From Rhizoctonia solani (lineage: Eukaryota > Basidiomycota > Agaricomycetes > Cantharellales > Ceratobasidiaceae): a stretch of 64,000 nt of DNA. Each line of letters opens with the position of its first letter. Position 1 is the stretch's first letter. The notes under the pieces are model-generated. The model saw only the letters and a list, made by a program, of their open reading frames with translations, was not told the DNA's origin and made no database searches. The stretch spans positions 992,001 to 1,056,000 of the forward strand of contig NC_057381.1 in assembly GCF_016906535.1 (NCBI RefSeq), given 5' to 3'. The position numbers and the translations under genes were made by a program. Positions 49,528-60,383 of the stretch are shown here, one piece after another.

Positions 49528-50948
49528 CATGCCCATGTGTACGATTACGCATATTTAAGCTATATTCGAACAATCACCGTTCACTGCAAATATATTAAGG
49601 TGCTTTACTAACTCAGGCCCAAGCACCAACTTATGTAAAGTCAAGGACGCATATACCCATATATCAAACGTATAGATCAACGTCTAACTTGGTACAGAAT
49701 TGCTTTTCCTTATTTGGCAAAGAAAGCACAGATCTTTTACACCCTTTGCTCATGTACTACCTTCTAAGCTATGGAGAGGTAATGTACTCGGGTACCGCGG
49801 GAAATACAGGTGAAGCCCAATTTACTTAACAGTCCCTTGCCTGTCTTATGAATAGAAATTTCTCAGCATTTAGGCGATGTAGGCCTAGTGGTATCATGCA
49901 AGCATACCTCTACTTATGCAAGACAGAGCATTATACAGCTGCCTATTAATGTGCTGCCTCAGAAATAGCGTAGGTCCCTGTAAGATATTAGTATTCGAAT
50001 TAATAGTCGCCGTACTACATCATTTTTACTGCCTGTGAAAGATGACGGGAAGGTGCGTATCTCTCAATCGAAGCTTCACTGAGGGGATGAGACTGCAGTA
50101 GTTATTTCACTATTGGTCCGAATATACACGTGTAAACAACACGCGAAGCGAGCATGCGCCGCCCCGGATCCTTCACAGTTGATGGAGATCTTGATTAGCT
50201 CGACGAACTATCTGCCGTTTGACTAAGCAACGGAGACACCAAGCTACAGCTGATGAGAAATGCCTGAGGTTCAAACTTTAGGAGATCCCACGGAGGCTTC
50301 TACAGTATTAATTGCACTGGCTTTAACCAGTAACATAATAGCTACTACTAAAGAATAGCTACTACTAAAGCTCATTTGGGAGTGTGAAACAAGATAATAA
50401 TGGCTCCAGAGATAACCGGATTGGGATTTGACTAGATACCGTATAATGCGCCGGCGTGCCCTTGATTATAAAATTGGTATCAATAGCGTGTATGCGGATT
50501 ACGAAGGACACATATACCTACCATGTGTGTTATTAGTTAACCTGAGACTACATTGTGCACCGAGTGGTAGTGCTATGCCCTCTCTTTGGAAAGTAGTCCA
50601 ATGCATTCCGAGTCAAGTCGAGTGGGAGATCCCACACGTGGCTGTGCATCTATTACGTATTTTTGCTGATTTACAATCCGCTTGGGCTAAGAAGACGTTA
50701 ACGGTGACGTTAACATTTTTATCGGGGAGTATATGCGCGCAATTGGGCACCCATCCATCTTGTTTTGAGTGAGCGCAATAAAACTTTAGCAGCCGCAGCA
50801 CCAGTTGCGGTTGCGAAGGACGGATTTGATGGAGATGACGTCACGTGCGATGGAGCGATTGATAAAGCCTGAAACCCGATGGAGGGTTGGCCACAACTAC
50901 AGCCGAAAATACTTCAGAGCAGACTTCATACAAGAAAGACCGAGTATT
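49528..50948. other. Intergenic region
   Basis: About 1.4 kb, AT-rich, with no recognisable gene. A tRNA A-box-like string near 49880 has no B box. A pair of direct GCTACTACTAAAG copies lies at about 50340-50372, of no obvious function. Confidence 0.35.
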
Positions 50949-53900
50949 ATGTATTCATTCACGACGACCCTGCTGGTCGTCGCACTGTTATGCGTTCTTG
51001 TGCCGAATGTGGCGGCATTTGGTGCGGGTGATATCCCAGAGTGAGTACGCTGTTCATTTTCGAGATCGATTGATTAATGTTCTACTTCAAAGCTACGCAT
51101 ATTTAAACGATAAGGGTGCGTTCCACTGTGGCATGTTTGGGCCGATGCTGAAATACGGCTCTTTCCAGCGTTCCGTCATGGCGATATCGAGTCGATCCTG
51201 AGCCAATTGTCTAAGAACGTGGGGTCTTCTGGTTTTGGTGGGGGAGTAGCAGGAATTCTTGTAGGCGTTGCCAAAGCAGCACTCAGGGGAGGCAAAGGAG
51301 ACAGATTTACAACCATGGACGTGAAGCGCGTCTACTTTGTATGTTTCATGTTTCCTCTCAAGATCGGCTTGCTAAAGCATAAGGGTAGGGTAATTGGCTC
51401 CGCGATTATTCGCAAGCGATGGATATTGCCGGTCTATCTAAGCTCACTGCCCAAACTCTCGTGACAGTCGTCAGCGTACTCGGATTTATGGTGAGCATAC
51501 CCCATTGGTGCAGTATCGACTCGACGCATAAAGATAATATCCTGTAGACGTTTGGGTTTGCTACTGAAGAGTTCGAAATCACCCCTGATAGGCTCGGTGT
51601 GTATCTACCGGTTGAAGTAGGTGCCTTCCGCACGGGTAAAATAAGCTTTTTCATTCATCTCAAATTTTCTCTAGCATATTGACAAGTAAGACGATTCCTT
51701 GTGCTACGTTTGATAGATACAATAACTTACCTCTTAAATACAGCCCCAAGGGCTACGCTGAGAAAGAAGGCGATGCTCGCCAGTTCCACCCCAAATTGCG
51801 ACCGCCAGTCGATAACCGAGAATTGGAGATAGACCAAAACACCGGTATGAAGGTAAATTATTCAGGTTATTTTAAATCCTCAGCTACACTATACGTTTCC
51901 CCCTTTCTTTTTCCTAGAACTACATTGCGACCGAAGGCCAGTCTTGGGATACTTCTACCGCTCATATTCGTCGTACCCTTGAGGCATGTATCGAACGCGG
52001 ACGGCAAGCAAACGGCCAAGAGAATGCCGATATGTGGGAAGCCTTCAGACTGCTTGGTACTGCCCTTCATACTCTGGAAGACTTACTAGCACACAGTAAG
52101 TAAAGTTACCTACACACCGCTTCCATCCTTAATTACGGTGTCAGGTAATTGGTGCGAACTAGGTTTGTTAAAGATGGGTCATAGCGAGGTGTTCTGTCAT
52201 GTTGGCGATAATGGTGCGCTTTTTTATAATATTCAGAAAACTACGTCTAAAGTACAATCCAGTCAAGGTCAACAGCCCTAATGGCCCCGTACCACCACTT
52301 ATCACTGGAACTTTCGGCTCGGCTGACTTCATGCATAGTATGCTCGGCGAGGCAACAGAGTATGTGTTTCAATGCACATGAATAGCCCTTTATCATATTA
52401 ACCAACCTATCCAGCCACCTGAGCGAGGCTAGCGTGAGCGATCTTAGCAAGAAAATGAGCGAGGTAGGAAATCTTCAATGTTATTCCTTCGTGCTCTAAT
52501 TGTACGATTGTCTCTTCACATATAGTTGAAGAATCAAGATCAATCCGAGTCGCCCATTGCGAAGTTGCGTGCTATACTAGGAAGAATCCCATCAGGTGGG
52601 GACCAACAGCAAGGCGCAATGGAGCAAGGCGACCAATCCGTGCCAAAGCCTTCGACTTTGTAAGTGCTATCACAGAATATAGGAGAGTTGTCCCTCATGG
52701 AAAAACCTCACTCATAATTAGAATCCCGACGACGTTGCACCAGAAGAGGTTCAGCAGCGACTTCTCGAAATTTTGAAATGGCATGATCAAGTTATGCGTG
52801 ATATTACCAAGGTTAATTCATTCATGATGCTCATAAACTACAATACTCAATAAAATACTCCAGACCATCCAAAATATCCCGGGCCTGGAAAGCCTTTTGG
52901 ATGATCTCACCAATGCTCTGAACGCATGTACGTCGACGCCCGTACCAACTTGTAAGATTTGCTCATCCGAAAGTTACCAGATGTCTACACTACTCTCGAG
53001 CCTTGGCTTAGTCCAATCCTTCAGAATGCAACGGGTGCTTTGCAGGAAGGTTCTGCTGCAGTGATTGACTCAGACGACCAGTACGAGGTGAATACCTGTG
53101 GTCGCCAGTTCCTTTTTGCACCAAACATATAAGTCCACAGGTTTTCAATAACCCAGATGCGTCTGATCCATCCCATTCACTCCTTTCCAAGGACCACTTT
53201 GGGTGAGTAGGACTCGAAATTCATCAAAACTCGAGGCTTATTCCGAGCGCATAGTCTGATTAATGAACCTGCTGGCAAGATTGCTATGATAGTCGTCAAA
53301 CACACCGTTGAGCTTGTTGTTGAGGCATGGTACGACCACAATAAGGATATCGGAGCAACTATTAATCAGGTAATTATTCGCTACTACACACACTCTCTCT
53401 CCGCAGACGTTCGAACTTTTATTTATGATAGGTCTTGGAGGCTTTCCACCACCCTCACTATGCATCAGGAAACTCCAGGGTTCAGAATGAAATGTACGAG
53501 GAGTTGACACGGTGGTTTGGAAGTCTCGGAGAGTCCGAAGTAGGTGTACTTCAACATTTCAGTGAAAGAACGAACTGTCTCAACTCAAAATATTATAGGG
53601 TCAACAGACTATTCAACTTTTGACCAAGGAGAGCGTCCGTGATGGCAAGAACAAACGTATCGGATCAGAAGAATCAGGTGCTGGGGGAGGTTACGGTAGT
53701 CACGCACATGGCCAACAGTCGGGCGGATATGGTCAACAATCTGGTGACTATGGTGGTCAATCTGGCGGTTACGGGGGTCGCCCTGGTGGCCACGAGGAAC
53801 AACAATCCAGCGGCTATGGTGGAGGGCATTCTGGCGGTTATGGCGAGAATGAAGGATATGGGAGCCACTCTGGTTATGGGGACAACTCTCAGTCTACTTA

Positions 53901-54321
53901 TGGTCGGACTGAAGAATCGTCCTATGGGGGTGGTTACGGGCGGTCCAACGATGAATATGGCTCTCGTTCCGAGGAACCCCGCCATAGTGGATACAACCCC
54001 TCATATGGGGGAGGAGATGGTGGATACAGTTCGCGTCATGACGATAACGAGGGCGGATACAGCTCTCGTAGAGACGACGACGGAGGGTATGGCTCCCACC
54101 GTAATGATGACGAGAGTGGATATGGTGGCGGGTACGGCTCTCGCCATAATGATGAAGAAGGGGGCTATGGATCCCGCCATGGAGGAGGATACAACCCATC
54201 TTACGGTGGAGGCGAAGAATCTTACGGTCAGCGCGAAGAGCATTCGTATGAAGGGGGATATGGAGGTAGGCGCCGCGACGACGACACCTTTGGAGCCGAG
54301 CCTCAACCTCAACGACGATAA
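50949..54321 (+). CDS. het-C: HET-C family heterokaryon-incompatibility protein with Gly/Tyr-rich tail
   Basis: HET-C proteins are secreted/membrane-associated and control allorecognition in Neurospora; relatives occur across fungi. ATG 50949 begins a signal peptide (MYSFTTTLLVVALLCVLVPN) followed by AFGAGDIP. The next junctions give AFRHGDIESIL, DRFTTMDVKRVYFGNWLRDY, FGFATEEFEVTPDRLGVYLP, ARQFHPKLRPPVDNRELEID, AFRLLGTALHTLEDLLAHSN and VPPLITGTFGSADFMHSMLG, all in the family order. HTLEDLLAHS resembles phospholipase C/P1-type metal-binding segments. From about 53640 the protein becomes a long Gly/Tyr/Ser tail, also seen in Neurospora HET-C. About 15 introns. The frame ends at TAA 54319-54321. 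A one-base shift just before it would extend the Gly/Tyr tail to TAA 54386-54388 (YGSGRRHQGYNPDY), so the exact C-terminus is open. Confidence 0.9.
53690..54270 (+). repeat. Gly/Tyr-rich imperfect coding repeats of HET-C
   Basis: Imperfect tandem units of about 18-30 bases encode GGYG-x(2-8) repeats: first Gln/Ser-rich (QQSGGYGQQSGDYGGQSGGY), then Arg/Asp-rich (GGYGSHRNDDESGYGGGYGS). The antisense and shifted frames are also open, which explains spurious long frames here. Confidence 0.75.
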
Positions 54322-54649
54322 CGAAGGTTACGAGGGTGGTGGCTATGGGAGTGGGCGCCGCCACCAAGGCTATAATCCTGACTACTAAACAGAGACTGTG
54401 AGCAGGTGGTTTATCGACGTAGACAGTCACTAATCTCATTGGATTAGGCTATTGAAACAACAGTTTATAATCGATTTATCTGATTAAGTGATTGTATACA
54501 GCACACCCCAGAATAGTGTAGTTTGAATGAAATAAAAGAACTCTCTTGAATGAAGCGCCATTTATGAGTTGATGCATGTCGTATTAAAGGATAAACGGTT
54601 ATCAATATTACAGATATTTAGGGTTAGGCCTACAAGACTTCAAAAAAAA

Positions 54650-54841
54650 GAGAAATCCCGCGACAACACAAGCCGGTACTGTAAGGGCAAGGTCATCTTG
54701 TAACCGACCGTGCAAGCAGAGGAGCAGCTACCCGGGCGGCAAAAATTGAATAATCGATATAGCTGGCGGTGCCAGCGTTTAGTCGATTAAGACTAAAAGA
54801 ACAGATACTACACTTGATCTAAGCCAAAAGGCCAGAGTGGT
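54650..54841 (-). ncRNA. U2 spliceosomal snRNA
   Basis: On the minus strand the region starts with GGCCTTTTGGCTTAGATCAA followed by GTGTAGTATCTGTTCTT, the near-invariant 5' end of U2 snRNA. It includes the branch-point-recognition sequence GTAGTA (complement at 54804-54811). Next are a stem-loop IIa (TTTAGTC/GACTAAA), a GC hairpin (GCTGGC/GCCAGC), an Sm site AATTTTTG (plus-strand CAAAAATT at 54740-54747), and two 3' hairpins as expected for stem-loops III and IV. Total about 190 nt, the usual size. The U2 RNA pairs with intron branch points in the spliceosome. The 5' end is set by similarity (ten or so bases before GGCC) and the 3' end is approximate. Confidence 0.9.
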
Positions 54842-55139
54842 AAAGAACTTAGCTTTGCAACTCAGTGACATTTATATCAATAACATAACTGGCCCGTGCA
54901 CCAATTAGTTAGTTCGAGTAGCCTCCTCGCTATTTGTGGGCCGTCGACCCTGATCATCGTCAATTTCTGGCTTCTCGGCCCCTCTTCTGGCTACGTTCTG
55001 CCCACAAACTAGTTTGTCGTGAGTACATGGACACCCAACGTCACAGTGTATATAGAACCCGCAAATGATTCGATTGCCCAATTAAATATATTCACTTCTG
55101 CAATAAAAGTCAATGAAATACTTTCTCAAGTCAATTTAG
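54842..55139. other. Region upstream of U2 snRNA / downstream of GNL1
   Basis: Holds the U2 promoter (minus strand) and the GNL1 3' flank. No coding content, and no confident promoter element was recognised. Confidence 0.3.
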
Positions 55140-57338
55140 TCATTCACTGCCTTCATCTTCCTCATTTTCACTAGTGACTCCTAAAGCTGCAAAGCGACCT
55201 ATCGTTGTCTTGGTCGCCACTTCTTCTTCATCTTCGTACTCATCTTCTCCCTCTTCATCGTCCGTTCCAACCAGGGAATCGCTATAGCTTGGTGGATCTT
55301 GTTCCGAAACCCGATCGTCCTTTTCGTCATCGCTGGATACAACATCGTCTTCGTCCTGGTGGGCGAGTTCACCTTTTAGCCATACTCCTTGTCCATTTTC
55401 TGGTGGCTTGGAGCCTGGTGGCCAGAATGCCCATGGTACCCGACCTTCCACGATGCTTCGCATCACTAATGCACTCTTTTAGCGGAAATCTACAAGGTAA
55501 TCATACTAACTTACTGGCATTTCCAGCGCGCATGGAGTCGGGCCTACCGGCCTTGGCTGTCATCCACCCTCTCTTTGTGGCATATGCATTCATAACTTGG
55601 AGTGCAGTCCACTTGTGTGCCTCTTGAGAAGGATCTTCTTTAGCAGCGGGTCTCATCCCTTCCCTCCAAGTTCGCTTGTCTTCAACCACTTCTTCTATTT
55701 CGAGCATTGATCTATTGACACCAAATATATCCTCGATCGGCATTATACCCCCTACATATCGAATACATGCAGGAAGGGCTGGAATCTGCGCAATAGGAAG
55801 AACGTTGGATAGCACCTGTAGTTCCATCGGTACAAGCGCTGGTAATACGAGCCCAGGACAATCAACCAGACGGATTTCCGGTGTCAAAAAGAGTGTCTGG
55901 AAATGTTTGGTCTATAGCTAAATGAGCAAGATTGGCATTATGCTTCTCAATGTAAACACACCTTCCCAGGTGTCCTTGACGCCTTGACCTTGTGTTCGCC
56001 AAACAGTGCATTCAATAATGAAGACTTTCCGACATTCGGTTGGCCTAGTTTTGGACGGGTTAACGAGGCCACAGAATTAAGTGCATATCAATACCTATCA
56101 GGCCAACGGTCAGGAAGTCTTCCGAGTATTCCTTCGAGAACCTATCGTCATCTTCATCATTGGACGGCACAGCGTCTACTTCATCAAGTGCTTCGAGTTT
56201 CTCTTCATCGGGCACTTTACACAGCAACGGGCTTAGCGTCGCTCTCCTGTCCAATCGCCTCCCAATTCACTTCGGCACGTACTGCCGGTCGCCACTTAGC
56301 CAGCCTCCCAGGATCTTCCTTGACCTTTGAGGGAGGATCTAACAAGGCTGCGTGTGCTGCTTTGAGTGCCTCTCGTAGACTGTCGCGAAGTGGAGTAGGC
56401 ATATGTGGCTGATATTTTATCCGGGTGCCTAGAAAATAATTAGACAGAAGGCCGAATCACACTCACAGGGCCGCATACCTTGTCCTTCCCCAACTAACTT
56501 GTTCGTAGCTTTGAACTCCCACTACTTGAACACCATTACCACCATACCGGTTCTTCAACCAGGCCGACCAAGTATTAGCGCATTCCTCTCCAACAATATC
56601 AATCTTGGTCAAGACCAGTATCACTTGGCGAGCGGGGCGCAATGCTTTTATGTATGCGTCTAATGAAGGGGGGTAGTGGAGTGGAGGACAGCGTGCATCT
56701 AGCAGAATCATTAGAATGGAGGATAATTCGCATACTCGCCAGAGCTGTCTCCACACTTCAATATTGCGTTCGTAATACGTTGGTGCGGGAAGAATACTTT
56801 CAGTCGTTCCTTGTACTGGCACAAGGTTAGCTTGCCGCCAAGTATTGATAGCTTCGTCAGTTTGTGCAATCCACCTTGAAAACCATATTATTCGACGAGC
56901 GACACACTAATTTTAATATGCATACTTGGCAAACAATCCTTCTTCGTTCTTTTCGACTTCTTCTTAGTCATCTCGTATCTCCATTTCGGACGACGGACAA
57001 GTTAAGCCTTGGTCTGATACTTCGCAGATACCGGGGCTGAGAATCGCAGAGCTCTCAGGAATAGGCCGCACCAGTATCTCGGTGGATGCGGCTTTTTTAG
57101 ACGCCTCTAAAAATTGCGGTGACGGTTTCAGAAACGAAGAAATGAGCATCCGAGCTCGGTTAGCTGTGGCCACAGCAGCATCACTGTCAGTAGCTGGACG
57201 TCGTCCACCTGCCTTCTTTTTTGTCCTTTTGATGTTCGTATCCACAATAGGTCCTGGTAAATCTCCTCTTTTAATGGCACGCTTCTCCTGAAGTTGAGCT
57301 TTTCGTTGTTTGGCAGAGAATGGCTTTCGGCGGGGCAT
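55140..57338 (-). CDS. GNL1: Circularly permuted GTPase, GNL1/HSR1-like
   Basis: A YlqF/YawG-type GTPase with G motifs in permuted order; relatives act in ribosome assembly or nucleolar shuttling. ATG 57336-57338 starts MPRRKPFSAKQRKAQLQEKR, diagnostic of GNL1. After a basic N-terminus, later exons carry YYERNIEVWRQLWRVCELSS, the G4 motif VLTKID (about 56599-56610), then G1 GQPNVGKSSLLNALFG (about 56020-56045) and G3 VDCPG (55852-55863). A C-terminal region follows with MRSIVEGRVPWAFWPPGSKP. The C-terminus is strongly acidic (DDEEGEDEYEDEEE, ENEEDEGSE). Stop TGA 55140-55142. G4 before G1 shows the permutation. A one-base frame break lies near 56216 in an acidic linker. Several short introns. 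Confidence 0.9.
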
Positions 57339-57572
57339 TTCGAAGCGCAGGTCAAGTTTAACTAGTGATCAAGCCCAACCCGTCACTTTGTGGGCTATTG
57401 GTACGCTAAAGTTACTTAGGTGATAAAAGGCAGGGGTATGGGGAAAATCTAGGGTGGTGGTCGATCATCGATGACGTTGAGCAACTAAAATGCCTTGTTG
57501 ACCACTACTTTACATAAGCTAACGTCGAATGACATATAACGACTAAACGCGCATACACCATCATATATTAAC

Positions 57573-58879
57573 TCAAAGGCACTGCGATAGCGATTTTAAT
57601 TATAACGTCAGATTATTATCATGAATACGTACTTGGCTATAATATTGGTTGGACACAGTGCACGTAGTTCCAGCAACGCAAGTAGTGGGACCACTGAATC
57701 GAGGCAATTCAGTATCGTGCAGTATAACAATGGGAGGTGAACTTACGTATATCCAGCTCCACCGCTTGACGAGTGAATAAACATACATAAGGCTCATGTA
57801 TAACTATACAATATGGGCTGCGTACCATTGCCCCCATTTAGGCACAGTTCCAGTGGCGGTTGATGCAGGAGCGGAGGTTGTCCGGGTTGTGGTCGAGATT
57901 TGAGATGTAGTTATAGTAGTGGTTCTCGTAGTGGCAGTCGTCACAGGGTTGGTTGCGCTGCCTGTTTGGGTCGCCAAAAACTTCGCAAGGTCCTCGGCCA
58001 TATATGGTGGACCTTGGTCCTAGGGTGAATGGTGTCGATCCAGAAGCTCCCCAGTAGAAGTCACATCTGTGAAGCCATACTGGGTCGGATCATCAAGAAG
58101 TTTGGTATACAAAGACCTAGATCTTCTAAGGACACACTGCGTGTTATTTTCTTAGACGAGTACATACCATGAATCATAGTAAAAGACGGAGACATCGGAG
58201 TGCTTGGCTTGGAAAGCTTCTGCGGAAGTTTTCAACTGCGTGTTCCACGATGTGACAAGCGACGCCAGTGTAGCATTGTTATTGCCTTGTGAGCAGTGTT
58301 AGAATCTACCTTGATCTCAGAAGAACTTCATACTCACTAAACGGGCAGCGGTCCGACTTTAGGTCATTAATTCCAATAAAGGTTGAAAACAATGTATTGT
58401 AGCAGTCCACGGAGCGTATGAAGGCTTGTTGCCAGCGCCCTGGCTTGAGGAAGTCTTCGTTGATTTGGTTACTGACTCCCGAAACTTCGTTTCCTGACAC
58501 TGCGTAGTCGAACGACCAGAATTTGCTTTGATTGTACTGTGTGGTGAGATAGCCGACCCAGTTTGCTCCCCCAGCTGTGGTAGACCCTGTAGACATGACT
58601 TAGAAACAAACCAAGCCCTGCAATCTTCTGACTTACCTGGGTAGCTCACGCCCAAAGGGTTCGTGTCCGTTGGAACCCCTGCCCAACTATTAAATCCTAC
58701 AGCAGTGTAGCTGTCACCACTATTTACATTGTTCATATCAGTCGACGGTATACGGAACCATACCGAACTCACAATGCAAAAAAGTAACGAAGTCCTTTAA
58801 AACCGGGCCAATTTGGCCCTGTTGCTGCGGCGGCAACCTGAAATAGTCCTCCGGCGACGAAAGCTCCTGAAATCCTCAT
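57573..58879 (-). CDS. Secreted SGNH/GDSL esterase (CE16-like) with C-terminal CBM1
   Basis: ATG 58877-58879 gives a signal-peptide-like start (MRISGAFVAGGLFQVAAAA), then GPNWPGFKGLRYFFAF. Across an intron comes the nucleophile block GDSYTAVGFNSW. Next are ANWVGYLTTQYNQSKFWSFD, YAVSGNEV, an IGINDL segment and the Asp-His block FWIDTIHPRTKVH, as in carbohydrate esterase family 16 acetyl-esterases acting on plant polysaccharides. A Thr/Ser-rich linker (TTATTRTTTITTSQISTTTR) leads to a fungal cellulose-binding module: [32 protein letters not shown]. The CBM1 is built from four exons: one ending 57826, then 57747-57764 (18 nt), 57633-57693 (61 nt) and 57573-57581 (9 nt, TGC CTT TGA). A one-base deletion near 58005 shifts the frame after TKVH. 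Confidence 0.88.
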
Positions 58880-59051
58880 GTATAATACGTACTCGGCGAG
58901 TTACACTTGTTTGGGGCTTATAATAAAGCAGTGGTGAATGGCGAGTTTTGGCAGCACAGATCAGCCTTTTATGCAAAGATTCACTTGGGCCCGAAAGGCG
59001 GCGGATACCCTAGGATTGGCCACGTGTGAACATGAACTAATGGGATCGGTA

Positions 59052-59120
59052 GAATGGAAGCTAATAAGATGCCTCCATTTGCCTTAGAATGAAGCTAATA
59101 AGATGCCTCCATTTGCCTTA
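59052..59120. repeat. Tandem duplication of about 35 bp
   Basis: A 35-base unit (59052-59086, starting GAATGGAAGCTAATAAGATG) is followed directly by a 34-base copy (59087-59120) differing by one deleted G. It lies in the upstream flank of the CBM1 esterase. Confidence 0.9.
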
Positions 59121-59452
59121 TGGGTTTCCATATCCATGGCGATTCCTCGGTAGTGTTTCCGTGTTATTGAAAAATGGTAAATGTATAAAAATCAGAAGCT
59201 CCGAAGCTCAGTTCCGCGGCTTTCTCCAAGACACAAGCCAGGAATGTGAGCAGCCTCGCTTACACTACCTTGGTTTGATTACCAGAGAAGTTGAAAATTA
59301 GAGGGGAGTGAGGATAAAGGACAAGACTTCGAGTTCTAGTCAATACTGCATTAACCATGGGCTGAAGCTACACAGGGGTTAGTTCACCAGACTGCTCCGA
59401 CTGAACCACTGCGGAGAATGCAGGAGAAGGGTATGGTGACCTGGTGGCCCAT

Positions 59453-59467
59453 GGCATGTCACGTGGA
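59453..59467. repeat. Target-site duplication of LINE insertion 1, left copy
   Basis: GGCATGTCACGTGGA, 15 bases, repeated exactly at 60289-60303 immediately after the poly(A) tail of the inserted element. Confidence 0.85.
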
Positions 59468-60288
59468 CCGCCGCCAAGGCATTCGTGCGGACACCCAGAA
59501 CGATCCATCCACATCACCTGGACCTGGGCACAACGGAGTCGAAGGCAACGAAACAGCGGACCGCTTGGCTAACGAGGGAGCTAGAGCGCCCCAAACCCCA
59601 TATTCAATCGCACCATACATGGGCGAAAGAACAGGCAACTCGCAAAACCATACGTTCATGGAAGAAAGCATGGTACGAACACTCGGAATCACGCAACTCG
59701 AAATATTACATACCCCGCCCACCCGCACTCAAACTACCCCATATTCAACTCAAGCAAGCTGGGCAGGGACATCGAGTGCCGCCTCGTACAATACCTCACC
59801 GGACACGGGCATTACGGCGAGTACCATGCACAATTCCACCACGACGTAGATCCCAGATGCGCCTGCGGGGAGTCGGAGGAGACAATCTTTCATTTAACCA
59901 CCTCCTGTCCCGCTACCGCACACTGTTTGTAGGTCTCGAAGCAGTCGCAAAGTTCATAGCCAAGACGGGCATAGGCCGAAGACGAGGAGGCCCGCAGGCA
60001 GCCGCTCAACCATGTAGTATATACGCCCTTAAGGCCGCCACTCCACTCCCGCCCTTACGGCCTCTACCCCGAGTTAGGCCTTAAGCCACCTGTACGTCGC
60101 CACGCGACCATTTCTTTGTCCTCTGACCGTGCTACGTTCTCGCTTGTTCTTTCTGTGTGTTTCCCCGTTTGCGCTTGTTTTGTAGCTTTCACGGTTCGGT
60201 CCCGGTTTTGTGAGCGGTTTGCCTAGTTCGCATGTAGCTCCCGTATTGTCTTATATATGGAAATGTAAAAAAAAAAAAAAAAAAAAAA
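59468..60288 (+). mobile_element. 5'-truncated non-LTR (LINE) retrotransposon remnant with RNase H and poly(A) tail
   Basis: The 821-bp insert is bounded by a 15-bp target-site duplication and ends in 22 A (60267-60288), the mark of target-primed reverse transcription. Its 5' part encodes the RNase H end segment PGHNGVEGNETADRLANEGA. Frame-shifted downstream pieces include WKKAWYEHSESRNSKYYI and the terminal Cys/His motif CACGESEETIFHLTTSC typical of fungal LINE ORF2 C-termini. The RT and endonuclease are absent, so it is dead on arrival and has since decayed by indels. The segment 60205-60241 is repeated in inverted form in the next element. Confidence 0.85.
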
Positions 60289-60303
60289 GGCATGTCACGT
60301 GGA
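60289..60303. repeat. Target-site duplication of LINE insertion 1, right copy
   Basis: Exact second copy of GGCATGTCACGTGGA. Its last eight bases are also the first eight bases of the second insertion's duplication (60296-60308). Confidence 0.85.
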
Positions 60304-60308
60304 GCGTA
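60296..60308. repeat. Target-site duplication of LINE insertion 2, left copy
   Basis: CACGTGGAGCGTA, 13 bases, repeated exactly at 60371-60383 on the far side of the small inverted element. Confidence 0.8.
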
Positions 60309-60370
60309 TTTTTTTTTTTTTATTCATATTTAAGGAGCTACATGCGAAACAAGGCAAACCGCTCACAAAA
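60309..60370 (-). mobile_element. Second, extremely truncated LINE copy in opposite orientation
   Basis: A 62-bp insert: 13 T (the reversed poly(A) tail, 60309-60321) then about 49 bases. Their reverse complement matches the 3' end of the first element (GTGAGCGGTTTGCC.. then CGCATGTAGCTCC). It is flanked by a 13-bp target-site duplication. It derives from the same or a sister LINE family, and only the last 50 or so bases of 3' UTR were copied. Confidence 0.8.
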
Positions 60371-60383
60371 CACGTGGAGCGTA
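60371..60383. repeat. Target-site duplication of LINE insertion 2, right copy
   Basis: Exact copy of CACGTGGAGCGTA after the inverted mini-element, followed by unique sequence. Confidence 0.8.

Noticed and set aside
49875..49900. TAGGCCTAGTGGTATCATGC resembling a tRNA A box
   Set aside because: No GTTCRA-type B box within 80 bases and no cloverleaf pairing.
50340..50372. Direct repeat of GCTACTACTAAAG
   Set aside because: Two short copies only. No array, target-site duplication or element around them.
53639..54439. Long open frames in other frames and on the minus strand across the Gly/Tyr repeats
   Set aside because: They arise from the repetitive GGY codons. Only the HET-C frame continues the conserved upstream domain.
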